Shown: positions 1 through 8,320, numbered from the stretch's first letter. The stretch is 33,508 nt of DNA from an uncultured Clostridium sp. (GCA_900551135.1 URUX01000004.1:1-33508), one strand, 5' to 3'. Notes: generated by a model not told the origin, from the sequence alone. A program made the numbers and translations.

Positions 1-987
1 GCTGTTGTTCTGGCGGCAGCAGCGCTGTTTTTATACAGTTTTCTGGGAGGTGCAGAAAAGAAAACAGAACCCATTACCAAATCGGCTTTTGCCCTCAATA
101 CGTTCATTACCATTACTTTGTATGATACGGAAGATACGGCTATCTTGGACAGGTGTATCGAACTTTGTGAGGATTACGAAGCTATGCTGAGCAAGACGGC
201 AGAGGGAAGTGATATTTACCGTATCAATCATCGGCAGCAGAATGAGAAAACGATAGAAGTTTCACCGGAAACGGCAGAATTAATAGAGAAAGGTCTTTTT
301 TACAGCCAGTTGTCAGAAGGCGCTTTTGATATTACCATTGCCCCTCTTTCCGATTTATGGAACTTTACGGATGGAGACAAAAAAGTGCCGGAGCCTTCGG
401 CCGTTGCAGAGGCAGCCTCGAAAGTAGGGTATGAAAAAGTCCGGGTTTTTGGCAGTCAGATAGAACTGTCAGACAGTCAGGTACAGCTGGATTTGGGAGC
501 CATAGCAAAGGGCTGGATTGCAGACCGGATCAAAGAGTATCTGGTGCAGCAGGGCGTAGAAAGTGCAGTCATTAATCTGGGAGGAAATGTGCTTTGCTTA
601 GGAAGGCAGGTGAGCGGAGAGCCATTTCGGATTGGACTTAGAAAGCCTTTTGGAGGACGGTATGAGCAGGTAGCAGTACTGGAGATTACCGATCAGTCTG
701 TGGTATCTTCCGGAGTTTACGAGCGCAATTTTGTAGTGGACGGAGTCAATTATCATCACATTTTAAATCCCAAAGACGGATATCCTTATCAAAATGGTCT
801 GACGGATGTAACCATTGTTTCTCCTGCTTCGGTAGATGGGGACGGATTAAGCACCACCTGTTTTTCACTGGGATTGGAGGAAGGAATGAAGCTGGTAGAT
901 TCTCTGGAAGGGGTATATGCCTTTTTTATTACAGAAGACGGAACGCTCCACTATTCAGAAGGCGCAAAGGATTTGCTTGCAAAGTAG
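1..987 (+). CDS. apbE: FAD:protein FMN transferase, ApbE family (5' end missing)
   Basis: The reading frame is open from base 1 to the TAG at 985-987, so the start lies upstream of the window. The first visible residues (AVVLAAAALFLYSF) are the end of a hydrophobic signal or anchor segment, so the enzyme is probably exported or a lipoprotein on the outer face of the membrane. ApbE-family signatures follow: LDLGAIAKGWIADRI, AVINLGGNVLCLG, SSGVYERNF, HILNPKDGYP and the metal-binding DGDGLSTTCFSLG. ApbE enzymes transfer FMN from FAD to Thr/Ser of target proteins such as Rnf/Nqr subunits or FMN-binding-domain proteins. No target protein is visible in this window, and the upstream neighbour cannot be seen. 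A TTG codon at 118 could be mistaken for a start but would cut off conserved sequence. The gene is followed by 62 nt and then the gtrA-like gene on the same strand. Confidence 0.93.
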   Translation, partial: AVVLAAAALFLYSFLGGAEKKTEPITKSAFALNTFITITLYDTEDTAILDRCIELCEDYEAMLSKTAEGSDIYRINHRQQNEKTIEVSPETAELIEKGLFYSQLSEGAFDITIAPLSDLWNFTDGDKKVPEPSAVAEAASKVGYEKVRVFGSQIELSDSQVQLDLGAIAKGWIADRIKEYLVQQGVESAVINLGGNVLCLGRQVSGEPFRIGLRKPFGGRYEQVAVLEITDQSVVSSGVYERNFVVDGVNYHHILNPKDGYPYQNGLTDVTIVSPASVDGDGLSTTCFSLGLEEGMKLVDSLEGVYAFFITEDGTLHYSEGAKDLLAK

Positions 988-1049
988 GGAAAGTAACGGT
1001 AGAATAGAAAAATATGGTGAATGAAAGACATGCAGGGGGATAGAATAAA

Positions 1050-1487
1050 ATGATAGAGAAACTCTGGAAAAAGTGTGTAAATTACGAGACGATTTCCTAT
1101 ATTGTATGCGGCGTGCTGACGACCCTGGTGGACTGGGTGGTATATGCCGTGATGTGTGAATCGGGAATCGACTATAAAATCGCTCAGGCTGTGTCCTGGG
1201 TGGCTGCTGTAGCTTTTGCTTATGTGGTGAATAAATTAATCGTATTTCGCAATTTTAATTTCAGGCCGGCTTATTTATGGAAGGAATTTTCTGCATTTGT
1301 TGCATGCAGGGGAGTATCCGGCGTTTTAACCTGGCTTATGATGGTTGTCATGGTAGGGTGGATGCATTGGAATAATTATGTGTCCAAGCTGATCGTTTCT
1401 GCAGTCAACCTGATTATGAATTATGTATTCAGCAAGATCTGGATATTTAAGGGAACCAGGGAAAAGGGGACTCATCATGGATCATGA
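1050..1487 (+). CDS. GtrA-family membrane protein (putative lipid-linked sugar flippase component)
   Basis: This 145-residue protein has the GtrA/GtcA family pattern: about four hydrophobic helices, an N-terminal YVVCGVLTT-like helix start (here YIVCGVLTTLVDWVVY), an AFAYVVNKLIVF segment at the end of helix 2, and a C-terminal NLIMNYVFSKIWIFK. Members are proposed to flip undecaprenyl-linked monosaccharides or assist glycosyltransferases that decorate teichoic acids, polysaccharides or O-antigen. The gene overlaps the next one (YfhO-type) by 11 bases, so the two are probably translated together. In Bacillus and Listeria, GtrA-type proteins work with a CsbB-type polyprenyl-phosphate sugar transferase and a YfhO-type transferase; this pairing supports a cell-envelope glycosylation role. 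No CsbB-type gene is visible here. The family call is secure; the substrate is unknown. Confidence 0.88.
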   Translation: MIEKLWKKCVNYETISYIVCGVLTTLVDWVVYAVMCESGIDYKIAQAVSWVAAVAFAYVVNKLIVFRNFNFRPAYLWKEFSAFVACRGVSGVLTWLMMVVMVGWMHWNNYVSKLIVSAVNLIMNYVFSKIWIFKGTREKGTHHGS

Positions 1488-4344
1488 GGAAGTTAAGCGG
1501 ATTTCCAGAGAATTGGAGGAATTGCTGAACATGCAGGATGGAGAGACGAAGAGCCTTCCGGCGGCAGATGCGCTGTTAAAAGCCCAAAAAGAATACAGCA
1601 GTCTGATGGAAGAGGATGGATCTTATGAATCAGACGGAGCGTATTTGCCGGAAGAACATTTAGAAGAACCATTTTCAGGGGATGAATTGGAAGAAAATAT
1701 TCCAGAAGAGGATGAAGAGCCAGAGGACTATGGCGAAGAACAGGAATACGCCGGATGCGGTCACAATGAGAAGATACTAAGAAGTGTAATCCGGCCTGCA
1801 GACGGCCTGACGGCAGCATTTGTTGTTCCGGTACTGATTATGCTGATTATTTTTCTGCAGAGAGGGATTTTCCCGTTTGGAGAAGAAAGCTTTTTAAGAA
1901 CGGATATGTATCATCAGTATGCACCGTTTTTTTCTGAGTTTCAGTATAAGCTGACACATGGCGGCAGCCTGCTGTATAGCTGGGATGTGGGAATGGGAGT
2001 AAATTTTGCGTCTCTCTATGCCTATTATCTGGCAAGTCCTTTCAACTGGCTGCTGGTTTTGTGTCCAAAAGGACTGATTATTGAGTTTATGACCTACTCC
2101 ATAGTCCTTAAGATTGGTTTGGCCGGTCTTTCTATGGCGTGGTACCTCCGGAAACATTGTAAGACCAGTGATTTTGGGGTGGCCTTTTTTGGCATCTTTT
2201 ATGCCCTTTCCGGTTATATGGCTGCATACAGCTGGAATATTATGTGGCTGGACTGTATCGTACTGTTTCCGGTGGTAATGCTGGGGCTGGAACGTCTGGT
2301 AAAAGAGCAGAAGGGGCTTCTTTACTGCATTGCTCTGGGAATGTCCATCCTTTCCAATTATTATATTTCCATTATGGTCTGTATTTTTATGGTGATTGAT
2401 TTTGGAGCGCTGTTACTATTAGAAGGCTTCCAGGGCTGGAAACGCCTGTTCCGGGCAGTTTGGCAGTTTACGGTGTATTCTCTTCTGGCAGGAGGGCTGG
2501 CTGCAGCGGTGCTGCTTCCGGAAATTTTTGCGCTGCAGGCTACCGCTTCCGGAGATTTTAATTTTCCAAAGACAGTCAGTTCCTATTTTTCCATATTTGA
2601 CATGATTGCCCGCCATATCGGCAATGTGGAAACGGAGATTGGCCTTGAGCACTGGCCTAATATATACTGTGGAATCGCAGTATTTATCCTGTTTTTCCTT
2701 TATCTTGCCTGCAAGAAGATAAGTCTGAGGGAAAAGGCGGTATATTCCGGAATGCTGCTGCTGTTTTATGCCAGCTTTTCCGTTAACGTGCTGAATTTTA
2801 TCTGGCATGGATTCCATTATCCCAACAGCCTTCCGTGCCGTCAGTCCTTTATCTATATCTTTTTGATGCTGGTTTTGTGTTACCGGGCTTATATGTATTT
2901 GGAAGAAACGCCTTTGCGCCATGTGGCCGTTGCGTTCTGGGCATCCGCAGGATTTGTAATTCTGGCAGAAAAACTGGTAGAAGAGGATCATTTCCATTTC
3001 TCTGTATTTTATGTGGCTCTGATCTTTTTGGCAGCGTACGCTGGAATGATGCGGCTTTATAAAAAGCGGAGGTTTAGCCGGAATACTCTGATTTTAATGG
3101 CTCTGGGACTGGTATCTATAGAAGCGGCAGTCAACATGACGGTTACGTCTGTAACGACGACAAGCCGTACCAGCTATATAAAAGATAATGCAGATGTCAG
3201 GGATTTAATGGGAGAACTGCTGCCCAATGACAGCTTTTTTCGGGTGGAGAAGGTAACCAGGAAGACCAAAAATGACGGTGCATGGATGAATTTCCCTTCC
3301 GTATCCCTGTTTTCTTCTACAGCCAATGCGGATTTATCTGCATTTTTCAAGAAAATAGGCTGTGAAAGTTCTACCAATGCCTACAGCATTACCGGGAGCA
3401 CTCCGTTAGTGGATGCATTGTTTGCTGTAAAATATGGCTTGTATTCGGAAAAGCCTGCCCATGATAGCCATATGTCCTATGTGGCAGAGTCAGGAGAAAC
3501 CTATCTCTATGAAAACACCTATGCCCTGCCTCTGGGGTTTGTAACAGACAGCAGAATAGAAGAATACTGGCAGCTTGATATGGCAAATCCGGCAGACGTA
3601 CAGAATGATTTGTGTATGGCAATTGGCGCCAGTCCGGTACTCTTGGAGGCCTACGGAGAGGTGTTCGGCAATCAGTATGAGTTTACGCCGGAAGAATCCG
3701 GAGAATATTATGCCTTTGTAATGAACCGGAAGCTGAAAGAGGTGACGGTGAATGTTCAGGAGGATTCGAAGACCTTTGATAACGTAGACAGAGGATATCT
3801 GCTGGAACTGGGGTATCTGGAAAGAGGGCAGAAAATCTCCATGACCTGTGACAGCGGTCAGATTATGGATGTAAGAATGTACCGGTTTGATGAAACCGGG
3901 CTGGCAGAAGCCTGTGATATTTTAAACCGTATGCCATGGAAACTGAGCAAATGGAATGATACGGAACTGGAAGGCGAAGTGATAAACGGCTGTTCCGGAA
4001 TCTTATTTACTTCCATTCCTTATGATGAAGGATGGGAGATTTGGGTAGATGGCCAGACGGTTCCGGGAGTAAAGCTGTTTGACACATTTTTAGGTGTGGA
4101 ACTGGCAGAAGGTCACCACACCGTTTCTATGAAGTACCAGCCAAAGGGATTAAAAGAAGGCGTTCTGATTGCCGTTGCCAGCGCAGTAATTGTCGGTTTC
4201 TGCGGCCTTTGGGAATTTCTGAAAAAGCGGAAATCTCTGCCAGGAAGTATGGGAAGGCCGGAAGAGGAATGTGACACCGGCTGGAAGCAGGAAACAGAAC
4301 AGAACTATGAGATTACAGAATACGAAGCAGAAAAAGAGGAGTGA
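1477..4344 (+). CDS. YfhO-family multi-pass membrane protein (putative envelope glycosyltransferase)
   Basis: The start is the ATG at 1477 (MDHEEVKR), chosen because AAAAGGGG lies just upstream; an in-frame start at 1423 would lie deep inside gtrA. The 955-residue product begins with about 100 mostly acidic, probably cytoplasmic residues. About twelve membrane helices follow, with the YfhO-type region after helix 1 (RTDMYHQYAPFF, YSWDVGMGVNF, YYLASPFNWL). Next come an extracytoplasmic C-terminal domain (GWEIWVDGQTVPGVKLFDTFLGVEL type) and a last helix near residue 920. YfhO proteins are GT-C-like transferases; in Bacillus and Listeria they move sugars from an undecaprenyl carrier to lipoteichoic acid. 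It overlaps gtrA and ends 8 bases before argH. The acidic N-terminal extension is longer than I expect for the family. An alternative role in another glycopolymer is possible. Confidence 0.88.
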   Translation: MDHEEVKRISRELEELLNMQDGETKSLPAADALLKAQKEYSSLMEEDGSYESDGAYLPEEHLEEPFSGDELEENIPEEDEEPEDYGEEQEYAGCGHNEKILRSVIRPADGLTAAFVVPVLIMLIIFLQRGIFPFGEESFLRTDMYHQYAPFFSEFQYKLTHGGSLLYSWDVGMGVNFASLYAYYLASPFNWLLVLCPKGLIIEFMTYSIVLKIGLAGLSMAWYLRKHCKTSDFGVAFFGIFYALSGYMAAYSWNIMWLDCIVLFPVVMLGLERLVKEQKGLLYCIALGMSILSNYYISIMVCIFMVIDFGALLLLEGFQGWKRLFRAVWQFTVYSLLAGGLAAAVLLPEIFALQATASGDFNFPKTVSSYFSIFDMIARHIGNVETEIGLEHWPNIYCGIAVFILFFLYLACKKISLREKAVYSGMLLLFYASFSVNVLNFIWHGFHYPNSLPCRQSFIYIFLMLVLCYRAYMYLEETPLRHVAVAFWASAGFVILAEKLVEEDHFHFSVFYVALIFLAAYAGMMRLYKKRRFSRNTLILMALGLVSIEAAVNMTVTSVTTTSRTSYIKDNADVRDLMGELLPNDSFFRVEKVTRKTKNDGAWMNFPSVSLFSSTANADLSAFFKKIGCESSTNAYSITGSTPLVDALFAVKYGLYSEKPAHDSHMSYVAESGETYLYENTYALPLGFVTDSRIEEYWQLDMANPADVQNDLCMAIGASPVLLEAYGEVFGNQYEFTPEESGEYYAFVMNRKLKEVTVNVQEDSKTFDNVDRGYLLELGYLERGQKISMTCDSGQIMDVRMYRFDETGLAEACDILNRMPWKLSKWNDTELEGEVINGCSGILFTSIPYDEGWEIWVDGQTVPGVKLFDTFLGVELAEGHHTVSMKYQPKGLKEGVLIAVASAVIVGFCGLWEFLKKRKSLPGSMGRPEEECDTGWKQETEQNYEITEYEAEKEE

Positions 4345-4352
4345 CAGTTATT

Positions 4353-5723
4353 ATGAAATTATGGGGCGGACGTTTTACCAAGGAAACCAATCAGTTAGTA
4401 CACAATTTTAATGAATCCCTGTCTTTTGATCAGAAATTTTACCGTCAGGATATTCAGGGAAGCGTGGCCCATGTAGCCATGCTGGCAAAACAGGGGATTA
4501 TTTCCCAGGAGGACAAAGAAGCAATAACAACAGGCCTTTTGGGAATTTTGGAAGATATTGACAGCGGCAGACTGAGCATTACGCCAGGAGCAGAGGACAT
4601 CCATTCTTTTGTGGAGGAGACCCTTACGGAACGTATCGGAGAGGCAGGAAAGCGGCTTCATACGGGAAGAAGCCGCAATGATCAGGTGGCTCTGGACATG
4701 AAATTATATACCAGAGATGAGATCAGGGAAATCGATGGCCTGGTAAAAGAACTCCTGCAGGAACTGCTGGTCATCATGGAAGACAATTTAGATACCTTTA
4801 TGCCGGGGTTTACCCATCTGCAAAAGGCGCAGCCTATTACCCTGGCTCACCATATGGGAGCATATTTTGAAATGTTTACCAGAGACAGGGGAAGACTCCA
4901 TGATATTTATGAGAGAATGAACTACTGCCCTCTGGGTTCCGGGGCTCTGGCAGGAACCACCTATCCTTTAGACCGGGAGTATACAGCCCAGCTGCTGGAT
5001 TTTTACGGCCCGACCTTAAACTCCATGGATTCCGTAGCAGACAGAGATTATCTGATTGAACTTCTGTCTGCCCTGTCCACGATTTCCATGCATTTAAGCC
5101 GGTTCTGCGAAGAGATTATAATCTGGAACACCAACGAGTACCGGTTTGTTGAGATTGACGATTCCTATAGTACGGGAAGCAGTATCATGCCTCAGAAGAA
5201 GAATCCGGATATTGCAGAACTGATCCGGGGAAAGACCGGACGGGTTTACGGCGCCCTGGTTTCCCTGCTGACTACGATGAAAGGGATTCCTCTGGCATAC
5301 AACAAAGATATGCAGGAGGATAAGGAACTGGCATTTGATGCCATTGATACAGTAAAAGGCTGTCTGGCTCTCTTTACCGGAATGATTTCTACCATGACCT
5401 TCCGTAAGGATGTGATGGAAGCCAGTGCGAAAAACGGATTTACCAACGCCACAGATGCAGCAGACTATCTGGTAGGAAAGGGAGTGGCTTTCCGCGATGC
5501 CCACGGCATTGTAGGACAGCTGGTGCTGTTTTGCATAGACAAAGGAATTGCTCTGGACGATATGACCTTAGAAGAGTATCAGGCCATCAGCCCGGTATTT
5601 GAAGAAGATATTTATGAGGCTATCAGTATGAAGAACTGTGTCGAAAAGAGAGTTACGATTGGGGCACCGGGACGGGAAGCCATGGAACGGGTAATTGCTA
5701 TCTACAAAGAACAGGTAAAGTAG
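4353..5723 (+). CDS. argH: Argininosuccinate lyase
   Basis: ArgH splits argininosuccinate into arginine and fumarate, the last step of arginine synthesis, in the cytoplasm as a homotetramer. The protein starts MKLWGGRFTK, as most ArgH proteins do, so I take the ATG at 4353; an in-frame GTG at 4341 sits directly on the AAAAAGAGGA ribosome binding site and is unlikely. Visible family motifs are HSFVEETL, the substrate-binding HTGRSRNDQVALD, THLQKAQPITLAHH, and the fumarase/aspartase superfamily signature GSSIMPQKKNPD carrying the catalytic serine loop. Length (456 residues) is normal. The gene follows the YfhO-type gene by only 8 bases, so it may be transcribed with it. Its partner argG is about 25 kb away on the other strand, whereas the two are often adjacent. 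Confidence 0.98.
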   Translation: MKLWGGRFTKETNQLVHNFNESLSFDQKFYRQDIQGSVAHVAMLAKQGIISQEDKEAITTGLLGILEDIDSGRLSITPGAEDIHSFVEETLTERIGEAGKRLHTGRSRNDQVALDMKLYTRDEIREIDGLVKELLQELLVIMEDNLDTFMPGFTHLQKAQPITLAHHMGAYFEMFTRDRGRLHDIYERMNYCPLGSGALAGTTYPLDREYTAQLLDFYGPTLNSMDSVADRDYLIELLSALSTISMHLSRFCEEIIIWNTNEYRFVEIDDSYSTGSSIMPQKKNPDIAELIRGKTGRVYGALVSLLTTMKGIPLAYNKDMQEDKELAFDAIDTVKGCLALFTGMISTMTFRKDVMEASAKNGFTNATDAADYLVGKGVAFRDAHGIVGQLVLFCIDKGIALDDMTLEEYQAISPVFEEDIYEAISMKNCVEKRVTIGAPGREAMERVIAIYKEQVK

Positions 5724-5729
5724 AATAAG

Positions 5730-5745
5730 TGTTGTATATACAACA
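5730..5745. promoter_or_regulatory. Perfect 16-bp palindrome, candidate operator
   Basis: TGTTGTATATACAACA is a perfect palindrome in the 45-bp gap between argH and the Crp/Fnr-type gene, ending 23 bases before the latter's ATG. No T-tract follows, so it is not a terminator. Its position suits autoregulation by the Crp/Fnr protein, which binds as a dimer. An 11-nt part of it, GTGTTGTATAT (with the preceding G), recurs at 31854-31864 over the argG -10 region. Function is inferred. Confidence 0.45.
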
Positions 5746-5768
5746 GTATTACAGGGAATACAATCAAA

Positions 5769-6446
5769 ATGGATGATTTCTTATATGTGATTAAGCGTTC
5801 ACCGCTGTTTTACGGCCTGCGGGATGATGAAATACCTACGATGCTTCAGTGTCTGGCAGCAGAACAGAGGATTTTTCAGGCAGGAGAATCCATTTTCCGA
5901 ATGGGACAGGCGGCTACAGATTTTGCCATGATCGTAAAGGGCAGAGGACAGGTGATTCGGGAAAACTTCTGGGGAGGCGAAGAAGGCTACGAAATTCTGG
6001 AACCAGGCAGTTTGTTTGGCCAGGAGTTTGCCTGTGCCCAGGCGACGGTTTTGCCGGTAGGACTGATTGCGCTGGAAGAGTGTGAGGCAGTATTTATGGA
6101 GTATAAACGGATGATTAACGTATGCAGTCTGGCCTGTGGATTTCACAACCGGCTTCTCCAGAATATGCTTCGTATTTTAGCAGACCAAACGGTCTGGATG
6201 GATCGAACGATCCGCCACATGTCCCAAAAGACCATCCGGGAAAAGCTGCTGTCTTATCTGTCGGAAGAGGCAGTTAGACATGGCAGCCCTTCTTTTGAAG
6301 TGCCATTTAACCGGAAAGAACTGGCAGAATATCTGGCGGTAGACAGAAGCGCCATGTCCAGCGAACTGGGAAGGCTTCAGAAAGAAGGATTTCTGGAAGT
6401 AACCAGAAACCGGTTTGTATTAAAACTAAATGACAGAACCAGGTAG
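5769..6446 (+). CDS. Crp/Fnr-family transcriptional regulator
   Basis: This 225-residue protein has an N-terminal cyclic-nucleotide-binding-like beta-roll (about residues 10-125; RIFQAGESIFRMGQAATDFAMIVKGRGQV and EILEPGSLFGQEFACA). A long dimer helix follows, then a C-terminal winged helix (FEVPFNRKELAEYLAVDRSAMS...ELGRLQKEGFLEV). It is a dimeric DNA-binding regulator of the Fnr/Crp superfamily. I see no four-cysteine cluster of the oxygen-sensing Fnr type at the N terminus and no complete cAMP pocket, so the effector is unknown. Similar proteins in Clostridia control stress or metal genes. A palindrome at 5730-5745 suggests self-control, and a strong terminator directly follows the stop codon, so the gene probably forms the end of the transcript. 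Confidence 0.9.
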   Translation: MDDFLYVIKRSPLFYGLRDDEIPTMLQCLAAEQRIFQAGESIFRMGQAATDFAMIVKGRGQVIRENFWGGEEGYEILEPGSLFGQEFACAQATVLPVGLIALEECEAVFMEYKRMINVCSLACGFHNRLLQNMLRILADQTVWMDRTIRHMSQKTIREKLLSYLSEEAVRHGSPSFEVPFNRKELAEYLAVDRSAMSSELGRLQKEGFLEVTRNRFVLKLNDRTR

Positions 6447-6451
6447 GAAAG

Positions 6452-6482
6452 CGGGCTTTCGAAAAATCGAAAGTCCGTTTTT
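6452..6482 (+). terminator. Rho-independent terminator after the Crp/Fnr gene
   Basis: An 11-bp stem, CGGGCTTTCGA paired with TCGAAAGTCCG (one G-T pair), closes a four-A loop and is followed by TTTTT. It starts 6 bases after the stop codon. Confidence 0.9.
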
Positions 6483-6509
6483 CGCTGATCTGGAAATAAA
6501 AAAATAAAA

Positions 6510-6534
6510 TGAACCATTTTTGCGATCCGGGTCT
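6510..6534 (+). promoter_or_regulatory. Candidate ECF-sigma promoter before the sigma factor gene
   Basis: TGAACC at 6510-6515, then 15 nt, then GTCT at 6531-6534 resembles the general ECF promoter form (TGAAC, about 16 nt, CGTC). No sigma-A promoter is obvious in this short gap. It lies about 40 bases before the sigma gene, as expected for autoregulation. Confidence 0.42.
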
Positions 6535-6574
6535 CTATATAGCAGGTGCACCAAACAGGAAGGAGGAAATGAGG

Positions 6575-7141
6575 ATGGAAGACGCCAAGCTGGTTTTACT
6601 GATGCAGAAAGGCGATCTGGAGGCATTTGAAGAACTGATGCAGAGAAACCAGAGAGAATTGTTAAGACTGGCATACCTGATTTCCGGAAATCATGCAGAC
6701 AGCGAAGATATTGTCCAGGAAACCTTTGTCCAGGCATATTTAAAAAGAACTTCTATCCGGGAGCCGGAGCATTTTAAATCCTGGCTGATACGGATGATGA
6801 CCAGGATTGCCTGGCGGTACTTAAAGAAAAAAAGCAGGGAACATCCGATTGGAGATACTATGGAAGAATGCAGTCCGGCAGGAAAGGAACTGGCAGATTC
6901 TGTGCTGAAGATCGTAGAGCGAAGGGAAGAATCACAAGAACTGTACCAGGCGATTCTGAAACTGCCTGTAAAGCAGAGAACCATGGTGATTTTGTACTAT
7001 TTTGAAGAAATGAGTACCAGGGAGATTGCCGCAGTCTCCGGCTGTCTGGAAGGTACAGTAAAATCCAGGCTTTACGGAGCGAGAAAACGGCTGAAAGAGG
7101 AACTTTACAGTACTGGTTTAGAAGGGAGGGTATTGTTATGA
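6575..7141 (+). CDS. ECF-type RNA polymerase sigma factor
   Basis: The 188-residue protein has sigma region 2 (LMQKGDLEAFEELMQRNQ, LAYLISGNHADSEDIVQETF, HFKSWLIRMMTRIAW). After a short linker comes region 4 (AILKLPVKQRTMVILYYFEEMSTREIA, GCLEGTVKSRLYGARKRLK) with its helix-turn-helix. ECF sigma factors redirect RNA polymerase to stress or envelope genes and are held inactive by a cognate anti-sigma. The start is the ATG at 6575: AAGGAGG at 6560-6566 gives 8-nt spacing, against 2 nt for the ATG at 6569. The stop overlaps the next gene's start as ATGA, so the next protein is its likely anti-sigma. A possible ECF promoter lies just upstream. The signal it senses cannot be told from sequence. Confidence 0.93.
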   Translation: MEDAKLVLLMQKGDLEAFEELMQRNQRELLRLAYLISGNHADSEDIVQETFVQAYLKRTSIREPEHFKSWLIRMMTRIAWRYLKKKSREHPIGDTMEECSPAGKELADSVLKIVERREESQELYQAILKLPVKQRTMVILYYFEEMSTREIAAVSGCLEGTVKSRLYGARKRLKEELYSTGLEGRVLL

Positions 7142-7983
7142 GAGAACGGCAGACCGGGCATATGCAGGAACAAAAGCTGGCAGAGCAGGAACTGGACAAC
7201 CGGATTCGGGAAGCCTTAGACCTTCAGGCGGAAGAACTGAAAAGCAGGCAGAAGCTGGCTTCTGTTCAGGAAAAAGCCCTGAGAAACCGTGTTTTATCAC
7301 AAATAAATCGGATTGAGGAGGAAACAAATATGAAACATTCGGGATGGAAATTTAAGAGAATCGCAGCGGCAGCGGGAGCCATGTGTATTTTAGGAAGCGC
7401 AGCAGTTATGGCAGCCGGACATTTTTACGGGTTTGAATCCCACAGCACAGCCCTGGAAGAATTTACCTCTTACGAAGCAATGAAAGAGGCAGAAGAGACG
7501 TATCAGATTGCATTTGAAATCAATGCCCCGGAACAATTTGATAATGGTTATGTATTTGACAAAGGCTATCCGGTTCATACCTCCGGCATGGATGAACAGG
7601 GAAATAAGACGCCTCTTCCTGTGGAAGTCTCTCTTTCCTATGTAAAATCCGGTTTTCCGGAAATTACGCTGGATGAATATGTATCCAGACCAGAAGAAGG
7701 AGATACGGAGGGAGTTCACTATGAAAAAGACGGGATTTCTTATTACTACACAGAGATGGACTGCCTCTTTGTGCCGCCCTCTTATGAACTGAGTGAAGAG
7801 GAGAAGACGGCAGAGGAGGCCGGAACCTTAAGCGTGGGATATGGAAGCGACAAAGTGGAAAAAACCAGATACTCCTGCGTAAATTGGGAAGCAGACGGCA
7901 TCAGCTACCTGCTGATGGGCTTTGAGCCAGTCCTTACGGAAAGCCAGATGGTAGAGATGGCTCAGGAAGTAATGGAAGATTAA
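7138..7983 (+). CDS. Single-pass membrane protein, putative anti-sigma factor (DUF4367-like C-terminus)
   Basis: The gene starts inside the sigma gene (ATGA overlap), the usual arrangement for a sigma/anti-sigma pair. Residues 1-62 are charged and helical, and presumably bind the sigma factor in the cytoplasm. One membrane helix lies at about residues 76-95 (IAAAAGAMCILGSAAVMAAG). The rest is an extracytoplasmic domain whose end (WEADGISYLLMGFEPVL... MVEMAQEVM) looks like DUF4367 of Firmicute anti-sigma-type proteins. I see no HxxxCxxC zinc motif, so it is not a classic ZAS anti-sigma. A second in-frame ATG at 7330, behind GAGGAGG, could start a shorter membrane protein beginning MKHSGWKF; both products may be made. 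Its last 50 bases overlap the convergent hxlR-like gene. Confidence 0.78.
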   Translation: MRERQTGHMQEQKLAEQELDNRIREALDLQAEELKSRQKLASVQEKALRNRVLSQINRIEEETNMKHSGWKFKRIAAAAGAMCILGSAAVMAAGHFYGFESHSTALEEFTSYEAMKEAEETYQIAFEINAPEQFDNGYVFDKGYPVHTSGMDEQGNKTPLPVEVSLSYVKSGFPEITLDEYVSRPEEGDTEGVHYEKDGISYYYTEMDCLFVPPSYELSEEEKTAEEAGTLSVGYGSDKVEKTRYSCVNWEADGISYLLMGFEPVLTESQMVEMAQEVMED

Positions 7984-8320
7984 GCCGGGAAATGGGAGCG
8001 TTACAGTTCTGGTAATTGGCCCCCCATTCCCCCAGTGCTCCAATAATCGGTCTCATAGTCTCGCCCAGTTCACTGAGAGAATACTCAACTCTGGGCGGGA
8101 CTTCTGAGTATACGGTACGTGTGATGAGACCGCTGTACTCCATAAAGCGGAGGTTATCAGTTAAAACTTTCTGGCTTAAGCCGGGAAGGCTTTTTAACAG
8201 TTCATTAAAACGGTATGGTCGTTCCAGGAGATTGCGGAGAATTAACAGTCTCCATTTATTTCCGATTAAGTGTACGGTAGTCGCAACCGGACATGGGGGA
8301 AGTTCTTCTTTTGTCAGCAT
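7934..8320 (-). CDS. HxlR-family winged-helix transcriptional regulator
   Basis: The protein (128 residues from ATG 8320) has the HxlR core: PCPVATTVHLIGNKWRLLIL, LLERPYRFNELLKSLPGLSQKVLTDNLR, MEYSGLITRTVYSEVPPRVEYSLSELG. It keeps the single N-terminal cysteine (residue 10) found in redox- or aldehyde-sensing members. I chose ATG 8320 because AGGAGG lies 6 bases upstream; the ATG at 8344 has none. It is a small dimeric DNA-binding protein. The gene is divergent from the P-type ATPase with back-to-back promoters, so it may control that gene and itself, although metal pumps are more often controlled by ArsR or MerR proteins. Its 3' end overlaps the anti-sigma gene by 50 bases. An extra C-terminal tail rich in Pro/Leu reaches beyond the usual fold. 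Confidence 0.9.
   Translation of the reverse strand: MLTKEELPPCPVATTVHLIGNKWRLLILRNLLERPYRFNELLKSLPGLSQKVLTDNLRFMEYSGLITRTVYSEVPPRVEYSLSELGETMRPIIGALGEWGANYQNCNAPISRLNLPLLPEPSLPSGFP

Noticed and set aside
2419..2997. A 192-residue open frame antisense to the YfhO-type gene
   Set aside because: It lies fully inside a well-supported gene, has no family resemblance and no ribosome binding site that I can see.
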